Below, in pieces: positions 37,162-49,454 of a stretch of 64,000 nucleotides of DNA (position 1 is the first letter of the stretch; each line of letters begins with the position of its first letter). The notes beneath the pieces are model-generated. The model had not been told where the DNA came from. It saw only the letters and a program-made list of their open reading frames with translations, and did no database searches. The stretch is from Lutraria lutraria (Eukaryota; Mollusca; Bivalvia; Venerida; Mactridae), in contig OZ026837.1 of the NCBI GenBank assembly GCA_964023205.1, positions 13,927,479 through 13,991,478 on the forward strand, written 5' to 3'. Both the position numbers and the translations under genes were made by a program.

Positions 37162-37842
37162 CTTAAACCAAGCAGCTGAATTATTTCTTTCTGAATTGTT
37201 ATTGTGGCTGTAGCTGTCAATGCCAAAACTTTGGCACCAGGAAAGAGTGAACGTAACTTCACAATATCTAGAAACTTGTCTCTGAAGCCATTTCCCCACT
37301 GGGACACACAATATGCCTCATCAATTATCACATGGGACACCCTATGCTGCCACTTTCCACGCTTGAAAAACTGAAAAGATTTTTTGGAAATGAAATCTTC
37401 AGGGTGACCAATGATGTACTTCACGTAATCCGGCAAGATATTTTCTTCACACTCATAAAAACTCTCATCAAACTTAACGCAATCACGTCCGTAACGTTCA
37501 ACTTGTTCCTTGATGATGGAGTTCAGAGGAGTAATCACTATCACAGCACTAGAATGAATATATGGTAACGCTTCAAAAATCAAAGATTTTCCATATCCTG
37601 TTGGTAGAATCGCCAGCGTATCTGATTCCTTTGCACTTTTAATACACTGTATCTGCGCCGGTTTAAAATGGTTGTATGTTGTACATCTCTTCAAATTAAT
37701 AGAAATTAATGCTTTCTTCGATTCTAACGCAAAATTCATGTATCTAGTCGCCATCTTTGTTTACTAAAAATGCTAAACATATCGATATCCTCGGTTTTTA
37801 TCCATCAAATAGCCAACAGCCAATCACATGGCTCAAACGAAC

Positions 37843-37870
37843 CACATGTGTTTGGCACGTTTTTATAGTT
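37843..37870 (-). promoter_or_regulatory. TATA-like box upstream of the RecQ-like gene
   Basis: On the minus strand this reads actataaaaacgtgccaaac followed by acatgtg. It ends 89 bp before the ATG at 37754. It contains a TATAAAA element. Near-identical sequence occurs twice more at 45445-45471 and 46253-46279 on the plus strand. Confidence 0.4.
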
Positions 37871-37899
37871 ACATATGTATAATATATGAAACATCATCA

Positions 37900-39878
37900 A
37901 GTTGCTGAGCATTTGATGTATTTCATATGAGAAATGATAACCATAGTTTACATGCAAATGTTCAGATTACATAATGTAAAGTAAACTTTTTTGTACAGAA
38001 AATGTTGTTCATAATATGTTGAATACAGCTACCAATGTACAAAAAACATATAAATACATATATATATGCAAAGCAGTAGAAAGCTAAGTGATAACAAGAT
38101 TGAACATATATCAAGGGGTAATTTTTTATTACAAACCAGGACATTATGATTGTAACAATTATCATGTGTTAATGTTTCATGACATTGCTTTGTAAAATTT
38201 TGTACACTTTCAGTTTATGTGCATACATAGAAAGCATTTGAAAATATTTTGTTGCATTGTTATCACATACATGCTGTTGTTTTTGTTTTCTTTGACGGTA
38301 TTCATCATGGCGAGTTTATGTTGTCCATGCCAAGAGTTATCGCTGATTTCTTGGGTGCTTGTAATCAATGTCATCTTGATTATAGCGCGCATTATTCATG
38401 ATGTATTATCATTTTACATTAAGCGAATATTGTCGAACAAAATATACGATTTCATGTTTCATTGCATGATAAGTTGACAAAATGAGTTTGAAAATTTATT
38501 TTGCTACAAAAGACACGGATAGGCTGCATGTAATTCTGCCACTTTTTTATTAACTACATTTCATTTTGACATTGACGATTTCTCTGTTTAGGAGCTACAT
38601 TGTTCATGGGATTTTGACAAAACTATCGCATACCTGTGGTAAGCCAGAAATCCAGCACATACATTCCGGGTTTTGTGATTCGATCATTTATAACGGAATT
38701 ATGACACTTTGGTTATTTTGTGAAATTGTAAAGACGAAATACTCATGTTTACTTCTTTGCTCAAGGGAGGTTGATGAAACTTTAATGGAACTATTGTTAT
38801 CAAGTTATGGCCCTTTCTTTCTTTTGTACATAACTATGTAATATATACAGAAATAATCTTTTCTTTGCAACTACTCCTACACTTCTCAAAGGATTTTGAC
38901 CACACTTTTATAGAGCTATTGTCACCAATTTTCCCAACGCATAATGTGCGCGTTTTGGTATTCGATCATTGTTGAAAGATATAGGGTCCTTAGTTAATTT
39001 TGTGTCCTAAATTTCTTCTATGATGCTCATCCTATACACATGTTCATTTGAGCTATCATTAAATAATATTGTTAAATATCTAGTCATTGGGGTGCAAAGG
39101 TCTTTTTATTCACTTGATGTACTTAAAATTGCATTGTTTTAACCATCATTGTATGTGTTACACTACATATGTTGTATTACTACCCTTTGCCATTCAAAAA
39201 AGAGTACATGTGAACTTCTCATGATTTATTTCCATGAAAGAGTACATATTGTTGAGTTTCTAGCATTCAGTGCTCATTTCAGTAAGATTTTACAAATTAC
39301 ATTTCACCCTTTGTGGGGCTTGTCAGAACTTGAATAAATTTAATGGATACTTTAATTAGATTTTGGCCAGTGTTGTTAATTCATAGATTGAATTGCTGAA
39401 TTTATTGTCTTAAAAATTAATGGTCTTCATGTGAAATAGGTCAGGTTATGTATGGATGGTTGATTATTAGATTCACCTTATTTATTGTTCACATTCATTA
39501 TTATAATCTATAGAATTTGTTTCAGTTGTACATAAAAATTGTGACAACGTATAAATAAATATAAAGTAAAAGTACATGTAAACTCATAAAATGTGTCCTT
39601 ATATATTTAGTTATCACCTTGACCACAATAGAGATAAGAGTTTACTCTTCACTGTGCTATCCCAAAATATATTTCATTGAATAATTGTAATATCCATATA
39701 GTTTATCTATGATATATTTACTTATTATTTATTTAGTTGTCATTATCGTTTGTATTTAATCTTGCCATGTAATTGATGATACATATATTCTGAATAACTA
39801 TTATTATCTTTGAATAGAGAGTGTAAAACTGGACTACATAAGGGATTTCGTGTTGATTTTACTTGACTAGATGCATTT
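37900..39878. other. No gene; diverged dispersed repeats
   Basis: The stretch 38560-39340 contains two similar passages (gacgatttctctgtttagga / aggattttgaccacactttt and tggaactattgttatcaagt / agagctattgtcaccaattt) that look like old dispersed repeats. No coding sequence is supported. Confidence 0.3.
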
Positions 39879-40381
39879 CATGTAGTCAGGGGTTCTGAAA
39901 TATTTTCAATTTGCACTTGTCCATGGACAAGTAACAACCTGATTTTCACTTGTCCGTACAAAAATTTAACTTGCCCATATATTTTTAAGTGTAACCCCTT
40001 TTACACATACAAAATATTGCTGCATGCAACTTTTAATGGAAAACCTTTTGTTTAAGTGATTGATAAATTAATCCTTTTGAAATTACTGTTTTCAAAACTC
40101 AGAAACAAACAAAATGATTTGAAGGATTGCATTTATTTGTGTACATAACTATGACTAGAATAGTGGACTAGTAGACATTTTACTAGATATTATTGGACAC
40201 AACACTGATCTTTACATTTTGTTAACTGATCTTTGTGTTCATCACTTAGTGTCTGATACACTTCCAAACACAGTTTCTCAGTGTCATTTTGGCTAGAAGC
40301 AGCCTGAGTGGCTGTTTCAGATTGAGACTGCCTAGTCTTATAAGTCAGATGTCTAGATCCACTAGATTCAGTAGTGGGCTG

Positions 40382-43300
40382 CCCCGGCGAGAACTTCATG
40401 AATAAATTCATGAACTAGTTCATGAACGAATTCATGAACTAGTTCATGAAGGAAAAATGGCCATTTCATGAACAAAAAGTTCATGAACAAATTCATGAAC
40501 TGATTCATGAACAAATTCATGAACTGGTTCATGAACAAATTCATGAATTAGTTCATGAAGGAAAAATGGCCACTTCATGAACAAAAAGTTCATGAACAAA
40601 TTCATGAAATGGTTCATGAATCACTTTGTGAAATGATGCATGAACAAAAAATTTATAAAGTTTGTCAAATCTAAATTTCAAACCTAAAGTAATTGATGAA
40701 AAAACTTGTGAATTTCCTCACTGAATACTGATCCTCTTTGAGATTTGAGGAACATGCCTCTGTAGCTAGTATGCACAATCACAAATAAAATATACTGTAC
40801 TGATCAGCTTTTAAAATAAACAAAATAAATTCACACAATATATGAGACTTTATCATAGATTTCAAAAAAGTTTCCTTTCCATAGATGCAATTCTTGCTAA
40901 CCACATTTTTCAGTTTTTTGAGTTTTATGGTCCAAACCTGGCTTTGGTGTATCCATCAGACTTGACAGTACGCTTGCCGGTTTGTAAATTTGACTGAATT
41001 TTACCCTTGGTAGTAAACCATTAAAACAGTGTTTCTGATGCTGTAAAATAGTATGCATTTTTCAGCAAAACTGAATGATCGCGCATAAATTTTCCACATC
41101 TAAGGGCTTAAGGGCCCATCCACAACCACTCCCAAAAAAACTGAATACTAAGACAATAAGGAAGATCTTCCATACAATAACCAAGCAAACAAAAGACCAA
41201 AACTATGACTTTCGATCTCCAAGCGTGACCTTGATATTGAAGCTACAGCCATGGGAGTTGTGTATGACACATCATCTAATGATGGTTAACATTTGTGGTA
41301 AGTTATTACAAAATCTTCCAATGAATGAAGTTACAGAATGGACACGATTTCGGACAGACAGACTAAAGTGACTCCTACAATTAGCCCCCACTATTTTAGT
41401 GGGGGTATAATTAAGTTTATAATATTGTATTCTTCAAAACTACATTGTCTTCATAATGAAAGCATAAAAACAAAATTATTGTGAAAAAAATAGTTTGTTT
41501 ATTTGTTTCATCGGGTTTTACGCCATTTTCAACAATATTTCAGTCATGTCGTAGCGGGCAGTTATCCTAACCAACTTTCCTGGACTTCATTAATAGGCCT
41601 TAACCAGTACTAACCACATTCTATCCGTAAGCTTCTGCCAAGCTACCCCACATAATTTAGAGGTCACAGGAGGACAATTTAGCATAGGATGTAATATCTT
41701 CAGTCAAATTTGTCACGGACAGTGTGAGCCTTGCCTGGGGTTCGAACTCACAACCTTTTCATCATCAGACAAATGCTCTAACCACTGAGCTAGCCAGGCG
41801 GGCGAACAAAAATAGACTTTAACAAGAAGTGTTTGAAACATGGATGCTCCTAATGGTCAACTGGACAGCAAGGCCTTGGCCTATTTAACTCAAAAATCAA
41901 TAGGGGCCATCTACATGTGATGACCACCCACCCAACCAAAACTAAAAGAGGTTAGGCCAAATAGTTATTGATCAGACAAGGTTTTTGTACTGAAGGTCTG
42001 GTCACTGTGGCCTTGACCTTTGATGTACTGACCTCAAAATCATTATTGGGTTATCTACATGTGAACTGTGATGACCAACCTCACAACCAAATCTAAAGAG
42101 CTAAGGCCAAATCGTTCTCTAGTTATAACCGACATGTGCAAAACAATATACCCCCTTTTCTTTTAAAGGCGGCATAATTTAATTATAACAAGAAGCTTCC
42201 AGAATGTTAGCGCTAAGTATAATATTCATTGATAGAAACAAATTTCAGAATTACCATATTAATGATAAAAATTGTGACATAAAAAACTTATTTAAAACAT
42301 ATTCTAAATTCTACATGTATACAAATAGGGTCATAGTATTGACAAATGAAATTATATTGAAACTGAAACTAGCAGTTCATCAATGGTTTAAAAGAAATGC
42401 AAATGTAAATCAGTTCCAACATTCATGCAATACACTATAACTATATTCCCAGAATGTTAATACTCGCATGATGGCATCATGCATTACACTTCCATATTAT
42501 GTCAGTAATTCAGGATGGATACTGTAACACTTGCTGAATATTTAGCTTTTTCCAAGGTTTCATTTTTTCTAGAGCCAGTGCAGCCTATTTGCCTGGAGAC
42601 CAGAATTTTTTCTCATTCCTGTTTTACTTAAAAACTTCATCCATGGTGAGAAGTCAGAAAGTTAGGTACACATGTGCTTCTTGTGCTCATTTAATCACTT
42701 TCATCTAGTATCGGAGAGCATTCTAACAAACTACCACAGTGTTATCTATAGTTTCTTTAGGCTTTGAAAACTTTTTCATCTTAGAGAGCTCTGCTGAACC
42801 ATTCAGTTCCAAGGCCATGTTGCTGCTGAAATTGACAAATGTATTCAAGTGAATTTTCACTACTGGACTGGTAAATAATACCTATAGTATACTTGAGTAA
42901 TGACTAATGTAGTCCGAGTGCTAAGTCTATTTTGTAAATTTTGATGTTAGCTTTTAGAAAAAATACTCTTCTGTATTACAATGTTCCACACAAGCTGGGA
43001 CATAATATTTAAAATAGTAATTTCATTAGATGAGAGTAAAAAAATGTAACGAATTAATACAGATTACGCGACATGTATGAAAATAAATGTCACATGTTTT
43101 CGCGATTTTAAAGCAATTCAACAAGTTGGCATCATTGCGTTGTGGGGATAAAATTATACAATCTGTGCATTGATATTAAGAAAATATTGACATAAGTGAC
43201 AAACAAAAGCCTTATTCAAATGCTAAAATTTATTTAGAATGGACAACTGACTCACTCAGAATTCTGTTCAGGTCACGGCTCGTCTTTTCTTTTCAAACCA

Positions 43301-44320
43301 CTGGAACACAATTTCTTATCAATAGACGAAATCTTCACTTTTAGAAACAATTTTACACTTCAGTTCCACAGTGCCATTCTAAAATATCTTCACTTGGCAG
43401 AAGAATATACAAATTCTAATACTGCCCGCAACCTTCTCCGTGTGCCATATTGTCCTTGAATTAAGTCTGTATCATCCAGATGTTTGTGATTACGTCATCC
43501 AGACGTTTGATTACGTCAGCACTCCAGCATGTACATTAATATTCAATTAGGCTACCTAAATCGGGTTAACATTGAACAAACATGAAAGCAAGTCATATTT
43601 ATTCCCAGAATGTTTCAAAACAGGTCAGTATAAAATAATTTGTCAGTGGCGAAATCGTTCTCAAGCATTTTCGTACCTCATTACGAAATAAACATCTGTA
43701 TTTTCTAGAATTTTTTTTTTAATCTGGTTAGAAAATACAACGCCTAGTGCTTGGACATTTTGTTTGTAGCATTGTCTAGTGGACCTATACTAAGTTTGTT
43801 CAAATTATGGCACTGGGATCAACATTAATTGGTACCACCAAGGTATAAAAATTTACATCTAGGCTTATGGAACCCTTGTTAAGTAATTTGATTTCTTACC
43901 AGACTGTTTCCTGTGTATATCCCTTGTAATGCCATTAGTCAGTTTGTTCTGATATATCAGAAAATAGAAGTTGTGAAATATTTCAGGTGCAGAATGACTG
44001 ATGTCATTTTAGATAACGATTTCTTGCCATTGTGTTTCCAGTGTATGCCTATATCAATTTGATATTCATGAATGTTTTTGACAATTCATGAATATGTATT
44101 TGATATTCATGAACTTTTTTACAATTCATGAACTTGTTCATGAAGTGCTTCATGTTCATGAATAAATTCTCAAACTTCATGAACTTTATTGTTCATGAAT
44201 TTCTAATTCATGAATATGTATTTGATATTCATGAACTTTTTTACAATTCATGAACATATTCATGAAGTTCTTGAAGTTCATGAATTAATTCATGAACTTC
44301 ATGAACCTTTTTCGCAGGGG
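40382..44320. mobile_element. 3.9-kb element with palindrome-rich ends
   Basis: The left end is ccccggcgagaacttcatga and the inverse of the right end is cccctgcgaaaaaggttcat. Inside each end, over 200-250 bp, the palindrome ttcatgaa recurs many times (for example aattcatgaactagttcatg). No transposase was recognised within, and target duplication at the two junctions is not evident (gtgggctg versus tgatgtgt). The insertion coincides with loss of the middle of the hAT gene. A SINE lies inside (41500-41800). Confidence 0.7.
41500..41800 (-). mobile_element. tRNA-headed SINE
   Basis: On the minus strand the head reads gcctggctagctcagtggtt (A-box region) and later gagttcgaaccccaggcaag (B box). 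The body ends near 41510 with ttgaaaatggcgtaaaaccc, a 3' domain I associate with metazoan SINE tails. The head looks like a modern tRNA with intact A and B boxes. Length is about 300 bp. Confidence 0.8.
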
Positions 44321-45429
44321 TGATGTGTTTCGGGGTCAATAAATCTTATAAGGATACATTCTTGGTCAATTGTTGAACAATCAGTGCTCGAATCTGACAT
44401 AATAGAAAAAAATTTGCTTCTGGAAACTTTTTCTTTCACATCATTCATCATTACACCTGCTATGCTTCTAACAAAATTCACACAAGCATCATTGTTTATG
44501 TGGTCATTCCCTAAAGGCACACCTTTTTCTTCTGTAATTCACACAAGTATTCATAATCAGTGAATGGCCTGTTCCGCTTCATAACTGAATAAGCTGTAGT
44601 AAATAGTTTTTTATACCTTTCAACTTGACCCTGATTATATTTCTGAAGCAACATATCTAGATCACCAATTACAAACTTATTCTGTTTTTTTCTCTTATCA
44701 GCATCAAATTTAATTTTACACCCGGTGTGCGCAGCACTTTTTTCATGAGAAGTCAACGTGTCCTTTCTAAAAACAGTTTGACCTAGAAATAGACCACTTT
44801 TACGATCTGCAAGCAGGGGGTATGTCTTGCACAATGTGCAAGAAGAAATACCATCCACGTTCTCGAGCCACGGGAAATCGACAAGCCACGTGTCAACAGA
44901 TGTACGTTTCCGTTTGGCATCATACGTCTTATTGTAATCGACTTTTGATTTCCTTTTACCTGTATCATTATTATTAAAATCTAAAGTCTTCGATGAGGCT
45001 GAGGAGAAATATTTTGCGAGCGTTGTTTGCATTTTTGTTTACTGGCTACAGCGTCTGAAGTTGACAAAGGGACGTTACTCTAGTTGCATAAATCCGGCGT
45101 TGTCATTGGTTATCACCAACGCAACGATGACTGTCGAATATTATCGCATGCCGTGCACTTGTTTTATTGCTAATACATTGAGAACCCGTCGATGATTCCT
45201 TGAAAATTGACCCACTTTCGCTTTCAATGGTAAACAAAACAATTTTCGGAAATTCAATCTAAAAATAGCAAAAGTCAGGCACAGCGTTTTCAGAAAATTG
45301 CACTCGTCACCGGACAACCCAGAACTGAAATATTACTTGTCCGTGCGACAAAATGTACGACTCGGACAACTCGGGCAATGGATTTCAGAACCACTGCTGT
45401 AGTATGGAATCTTGAAGAAATCTGTATAA

Positions 45430-46279
45430 TCTAACAGTTGGGGCACTATAAAAACGTGCCAAACACCTGTGATGCTGATTAGCTTTTTAGAAAGCTAACA
45501 ATCGTGCACCAATTAATACAATATTAATGTATATTACGTACGAAAAAGTACAAAAAAGATTGAATTCTAAAATAATACTCACCACGTAACAATCATATCT
45601 GGTTATTCATCTTGGTCTTGCATAAAAATAGCAATGTTGATTAACAGGAACGAAAATACATTCGAAACGACAGTTTGTTTTGTAAACATTCTATTTTGTA
45701 AACAATAGCGCTTAGCAACTACGCGTAGGAATATCAGTGTATGCATCGGCCAATGAAACGGCCCGTTACATAAACAGTACAGCGCCGTCTATCATGGCCG
45801 ATGTGTGACGATGCGTATCAGCGTAACATCGATATAAAGTGATTAATGTGACCGTTAAAAGGTATTATCCTTCCAAGTTGCAGTTAACAACCTCATTTTG
45901 AGTTATATTATCAATTACTGATACATACGGTCACGCATATTTTGCATTGCCGTAGATATTCCGATTAGTAGACGAATAGTCGAGCGTTCGATTAACGTCT
46001 ACGATTCCGAGTAAGCGTTTTGGTAGTAAATTCTGGAAACTTAGGGCGGCTGCCGTTTTATGTTTCATGCAGGGACATTATGTAGGGTGTGTTTGTAAAG
46101 GTAAATGACCCTGCAACCAAACACCGTTTGGTTTATCTCGAAATATTCGTTATTTACTTCATGCGAGAATGCATAAGTGAGCGTGCGGTGAAAGTTCAGA
46201 TTTGCGAGTTATCTACCTTTCTATTATATTATACATATCTAACAGTTGGGCCACTACAAAAACGTGCCAAACACCTGTG
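45430..46279 (+). repeat. Direct repeats of a TATA-like box, 808 bp apart
   Basis: The sequence tctaacagttggggcactat (45430) continues to aaaaacgtgccaaacacctg; at 46238 it recurs as tctaacagttgggccactac, then the same continuation. The inverse of the core occurs upstream of the RecQ-like start (37843-37870). The DNA between the two copies has no gene. It may be the edges of an unrecognised element or copied promoter pieces. Confidence 0.55.
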
Positions 46280-49200
46280 AAACGAACTGACCAATCAGAT
46301 CGCTGGATATTTTAGCCCGTACCTGTTCCTTTGGTGCACTGCATCATGGAACGGGAACCAGTTTAACTGTATATAAACCCCTGAATTGTAGTTGTTTCCC
46401 TTGAAAATTGATCAGATACTCGATAAGGCCATGTCCGCCAAAGTTGGACATGCGTGCATAGAACTCTGATGTTCATTTATTATACCTCCATTTCGCTCTA
46501 TTCGCAAGCAGTTACGAATTAAACCCTATCCTTACTCTCCATTTTACAAATGTGATTCTTTTGCAATGAAATATTACACTAATTGGACAGGTAATGGCGT
46601 CATAAACAAATGATAAACAAATGGAATCAATTTCAGCGGGAAAATCGATCGGTGCAATAAATATTTAGACATTTATTTACGTTGTTGTAACCGTCATTTA
46701 TTTACAAAGGAAGTCATAAAATACACTGACCTCACAAAGGGAGGACCCGATGGTTCGGCTAAACAACTGCTATATGTGGATTTCAGGCCTTCTTCAGGAG
46801 GGGTATCACCATCATTCTAGCTCAGTCCCGGAACCGGTTCCAACCTCGTTTTTATCCATAACTTCCGGTAATTCGTCCTAAGGCAAAATCACCACACACC
46901 TCTCTGTTCTATTCGCCTTATTCCAGAATCCCATAATCCTTTGCGACGGGGTGACTTTCGGTTTCGTTTCCATGTAGAAAAACAAGAGAAGGGTTATTTA
47001 CAATTTGAGCCTAAAACACTAATTGATTGGAACATTAGACATGTAATAAATGTAAGTATTTAATAATTCCTATCAATTTCGTTTAGTTAAGACACAATTT
47101 ACAGTTTTAAAAAAGTTACCAGCGTCAAAACCTCTTTTAACAAATTTAATGTCAAGCGTTCATGGTGGGTGGGGTAATGTAAACAAATGTTTGTAAATTA
47201 TCGTTTATCCTTAAAAACCTGTTAATATTGCTGTATTTTGATATCTGTTTACACGGTTTCATTATATTCAGTCATAAAATCGAGTGGCATGGTCATAATA
47301 TGCATATAACATGTATACATGTAGTAACATTTAAAAAAATACGTTATTATGCCACTGCCATATATGTCTCTGATTATGCCAACTGACTTAGATTGTTGGA
47401 ACCAGAATCTTGTTCTTTTTTAATTTACTTTCACACACCACATTGCAACTGTTACTGTCACAGTGGATTATAAATAATCATTATATGTTCCAAGTATCTA
47501 GCAAATACAGATCCATTTAAAAGATAGAGTTGTGATCAGACTTCGCGACAGGCGCCAGACCAAAGGACTTGTCTGCTAGATTGAGTGTTAGTCCGTTAAA
47601 GAATTTTTTCTCACCAAACCAGTTGTCCGGCGACTGATTTATCCGATGTATATACATTTATACTTCTTAACTACTTTCGGTCTGACAGATTTCCTTTCGG
47701 TCCGACAGAATTTTCAAGCTTGTCAGACTGAATGTCCGGAAATTTTTTTGCCTCATGAGTAGTCTTTGTGATACAAAATAGTTCAGGTGGTGTTTGATGT
47801 ACATATGCTTGTGGTATAAACCGCTGCTCGCTGCCTGTTGTTATCCATGTTTAAGGCATATACACCCAATTAGTAAATACAAACAAAACAGATGATACCT
47901 CTCTGTACAGTGTACTTATAACTAGTTAAGCAAGATAATGGGCTCAGATATAGCAAGTAAATCTATTTGACATTCAATCAACAGACTGAACTGAGATCCA
48001 GATTTGACCCTTGACCATCTTACTGTCCTATTTGTACCTGTTTTTTTTATATTTAAAAATAAGCTTGCTGTATGATTGGTATTCCTATTTCAGAGTCTTT
48101 TAAAGTTTGTATGTGTTGGTAGTTTGATGAACAGCAATCGAAGCATGTCGCATTCATAGCGTTCAGTATTGGAAGCATATTGTCAAAGTTTACATTAGAC
48201 CTTGTAAGTATAAAAAAGTATTTATGTAATTGACATTTATATAACACTAAAAGGACTGTCAATTTGAGGAGTTGATTTTTCAATATATTTAGGTCTAGAC
48301 TGGGGATCAAACCCATGCCACACATATTGCTGGTTTTATGCATATAAAGGATGCAACATAATGAAACAGTGTTTTGGAATGATTTAATGATGTATATATG
48401 ATTATGAGAATTTTTATAAATCAGAAGTAGCTATTATTATAATTAAACAAGCAGAGCATCTCTTATTCTATATTCAAAACAAAGTGCCTTTGGTAGAAAG
48501 CAAGTTAGTTACTTTGTAGTCATTGTTGTTACTTCTATTTCATAATGTATGCTAATTTCTTTCAGAAAGAGAATATCTACTCACTTTGAAAGATTATAAC
48601 AGTGTTGCTTGCCTTAAAGCAGACCAACCGAAGAAAGCCTGTAGAGACAATGATACAGACATTTAACTGCCAATAAAGTGTTGTTATCAGAACATTAACC
48701 CTCGGCGACAAATATTTTTGTCTGAACCATGACCGAGTTCGTAAATCTGTTTTTAAATACTATCATTGTACACAAGAAGATTCCTACATGTTAATATTGT
48801 TGATTCGGAACAATGTCTCAATTAACTTGTAGATTGAATTGGTATTTATTAAATGTGTTACTTTTTACATCAAGTTTGTTACTGAATGTTCCTCCATTTA
48901 ACTCTTAACCTTCTGGTGGCAAACACTGATGTCTTTGCAACCTATGCAGATGTTCCTTATTATGGCAGTGTATTTTTTCTGATCACCCTATGTAACTAAA
49001 CGGTATTCCCAGAAATGCATGCAGTTTAGACTGTTGGTAATAAGGAACCAGTTTCTACTCTTCAGGTCACTGTGACCTATAACCCTAAAAGTAATAGGAA
49101 ATATTTACGTAACACCAGACAACCAGTGAAATTTGAAGACTCAGGGTCATAAAGAACTCAATAAATTGGTAGAAAACTAAGTGTGGCAAGACTGGACATT

Positions 49201-49440
49201 ACAAAATGTCTCCCCATAAGTAGGGGGTGAAATTATAATTCAAGAGTGAGATTAAACAGAGTTAAATCAATAAATATACATTTTATTTTCTTGTCATTTC
49301 TACTGGAGTATTATTGATAAAATAAATACTGGTATATATAATAAAATAATAACATTACATAAGTATTATAAATAATTGTATATTAAAATTGTAAAGATAA
49401 TAATTTCTAATATCAATTTATTTGACTCGTAACAATCTTT
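46280..49440. other. No gene recognised
   Basis: The 46720-47000 stretch is GC-richer than its surroundings and has a candidate old repeat character. No open frame with recognisable domains and consistent splicing is seen. Confidence 0.35.
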
Positions 49441-49454
49441 AACAAACATATATA

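Larger units (their letters stand above)
33408..37754 (-). pseudogene. RecQ-like ATP-dependent DNA helicase, frame broken by a 45-bp insertion
   Basis: Exons are 36818-37754, 36024-36165 and 33408-33967 (minus). Motif I is LPTGYGKS, motif II IIDEAYCVSQWG (DEAY rather than DEAH), motif III ALTATAT, motifs IV-V FATEAYSMGTNAPDVRR, motif VI QEIGRAGRDG. A RecQ-type zinc region follows, with CRRDFLCQHFG and HECCDNC. Exon 1 carries an insertion at 37117-37161 with a 7-bp flanking duplication; it shifts the frame and gives a stop after SRDAILYSIPVI. Without the 52 added bases exon 1 would be 885 nt, in phase with exon 2, for a 528-residue protein. There is no HRDC domain. The ATG follows a TATA-like box by about 100 bp. 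This short, multi-copy type is expanded in several invertebrates and may travel with mobile DNA (inference). A product lacking the C-terminal helicase lobe would not be expected to work. Confidence 0.85.
40190..45032 (-). pseudogene. hAT transposase, interrupted and frameshifted
   Basis: The coding start is MQTTLAKYFSSASS at 45032 (minus). A TTF-like zinc-finger region follows: WLVDFPWLENV, CTLCKTYPLL and a histidine pair in SHEKSAAHTGCKIKF. Then come RPFTDYEYLCELQKKK and, after a 1-nt shift at about 44513-44520, GVPLGNDHINNDACVNF and FFSIMSDSSTDCSTIDQE, the family's first catalytic-acid region (SDSSTD). The sequence breaks at about 44321, at the nested element. On the other side, 40190-40383 gives the hydrophilic C-terminal end (SSGSRHLTYKTRQSQ, TLSDEHKDQLTKCKDQ) and a stop. 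The central few hundred residues, including the dimerisation region, are missing on both sides. This is a dead copy. It resembles the C17orf113/KIAA1586-like hAT group from memory. Confidence 0.8.
39887..45396 (-). mobile_element. hAT transposon with nested insertion
   Basis: The left end is caggggttctgaaat and the right end atttcagaaccactg, an inverted pair of about 15 bp. Flanks are catgtagt (39879-39886) and ctgtagt (45397-45403), an 8-bp duplication with one base lost on the right. Both subterminal regions carry acttgtccgtrcraaaat-like copies (39951-39967 and, as a direct match, 45336-45356). Total span is 5510 bp, of which about 3.9 kb is a second element. CAG ends and an 8-bp duplication are diagnostic of hAT. 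Confidence 0.9.

Noticed and set aside
41738..41800. A functional tRNA gene on the minus strand.
   Set aside because: A and B boxes are good, but the cloverleaf is imperfect and it continues into a SINE body; the same holds for the heads at 17870-17950, 60680-60748, 62395-62460 and 63350-63412.
43480..43525. Three gattacgtca motifs, similar to CREB sites.
   Set aside because: They lie inside the nested transposon with no gene beside them; likely a chance or repeat-borne cluster.
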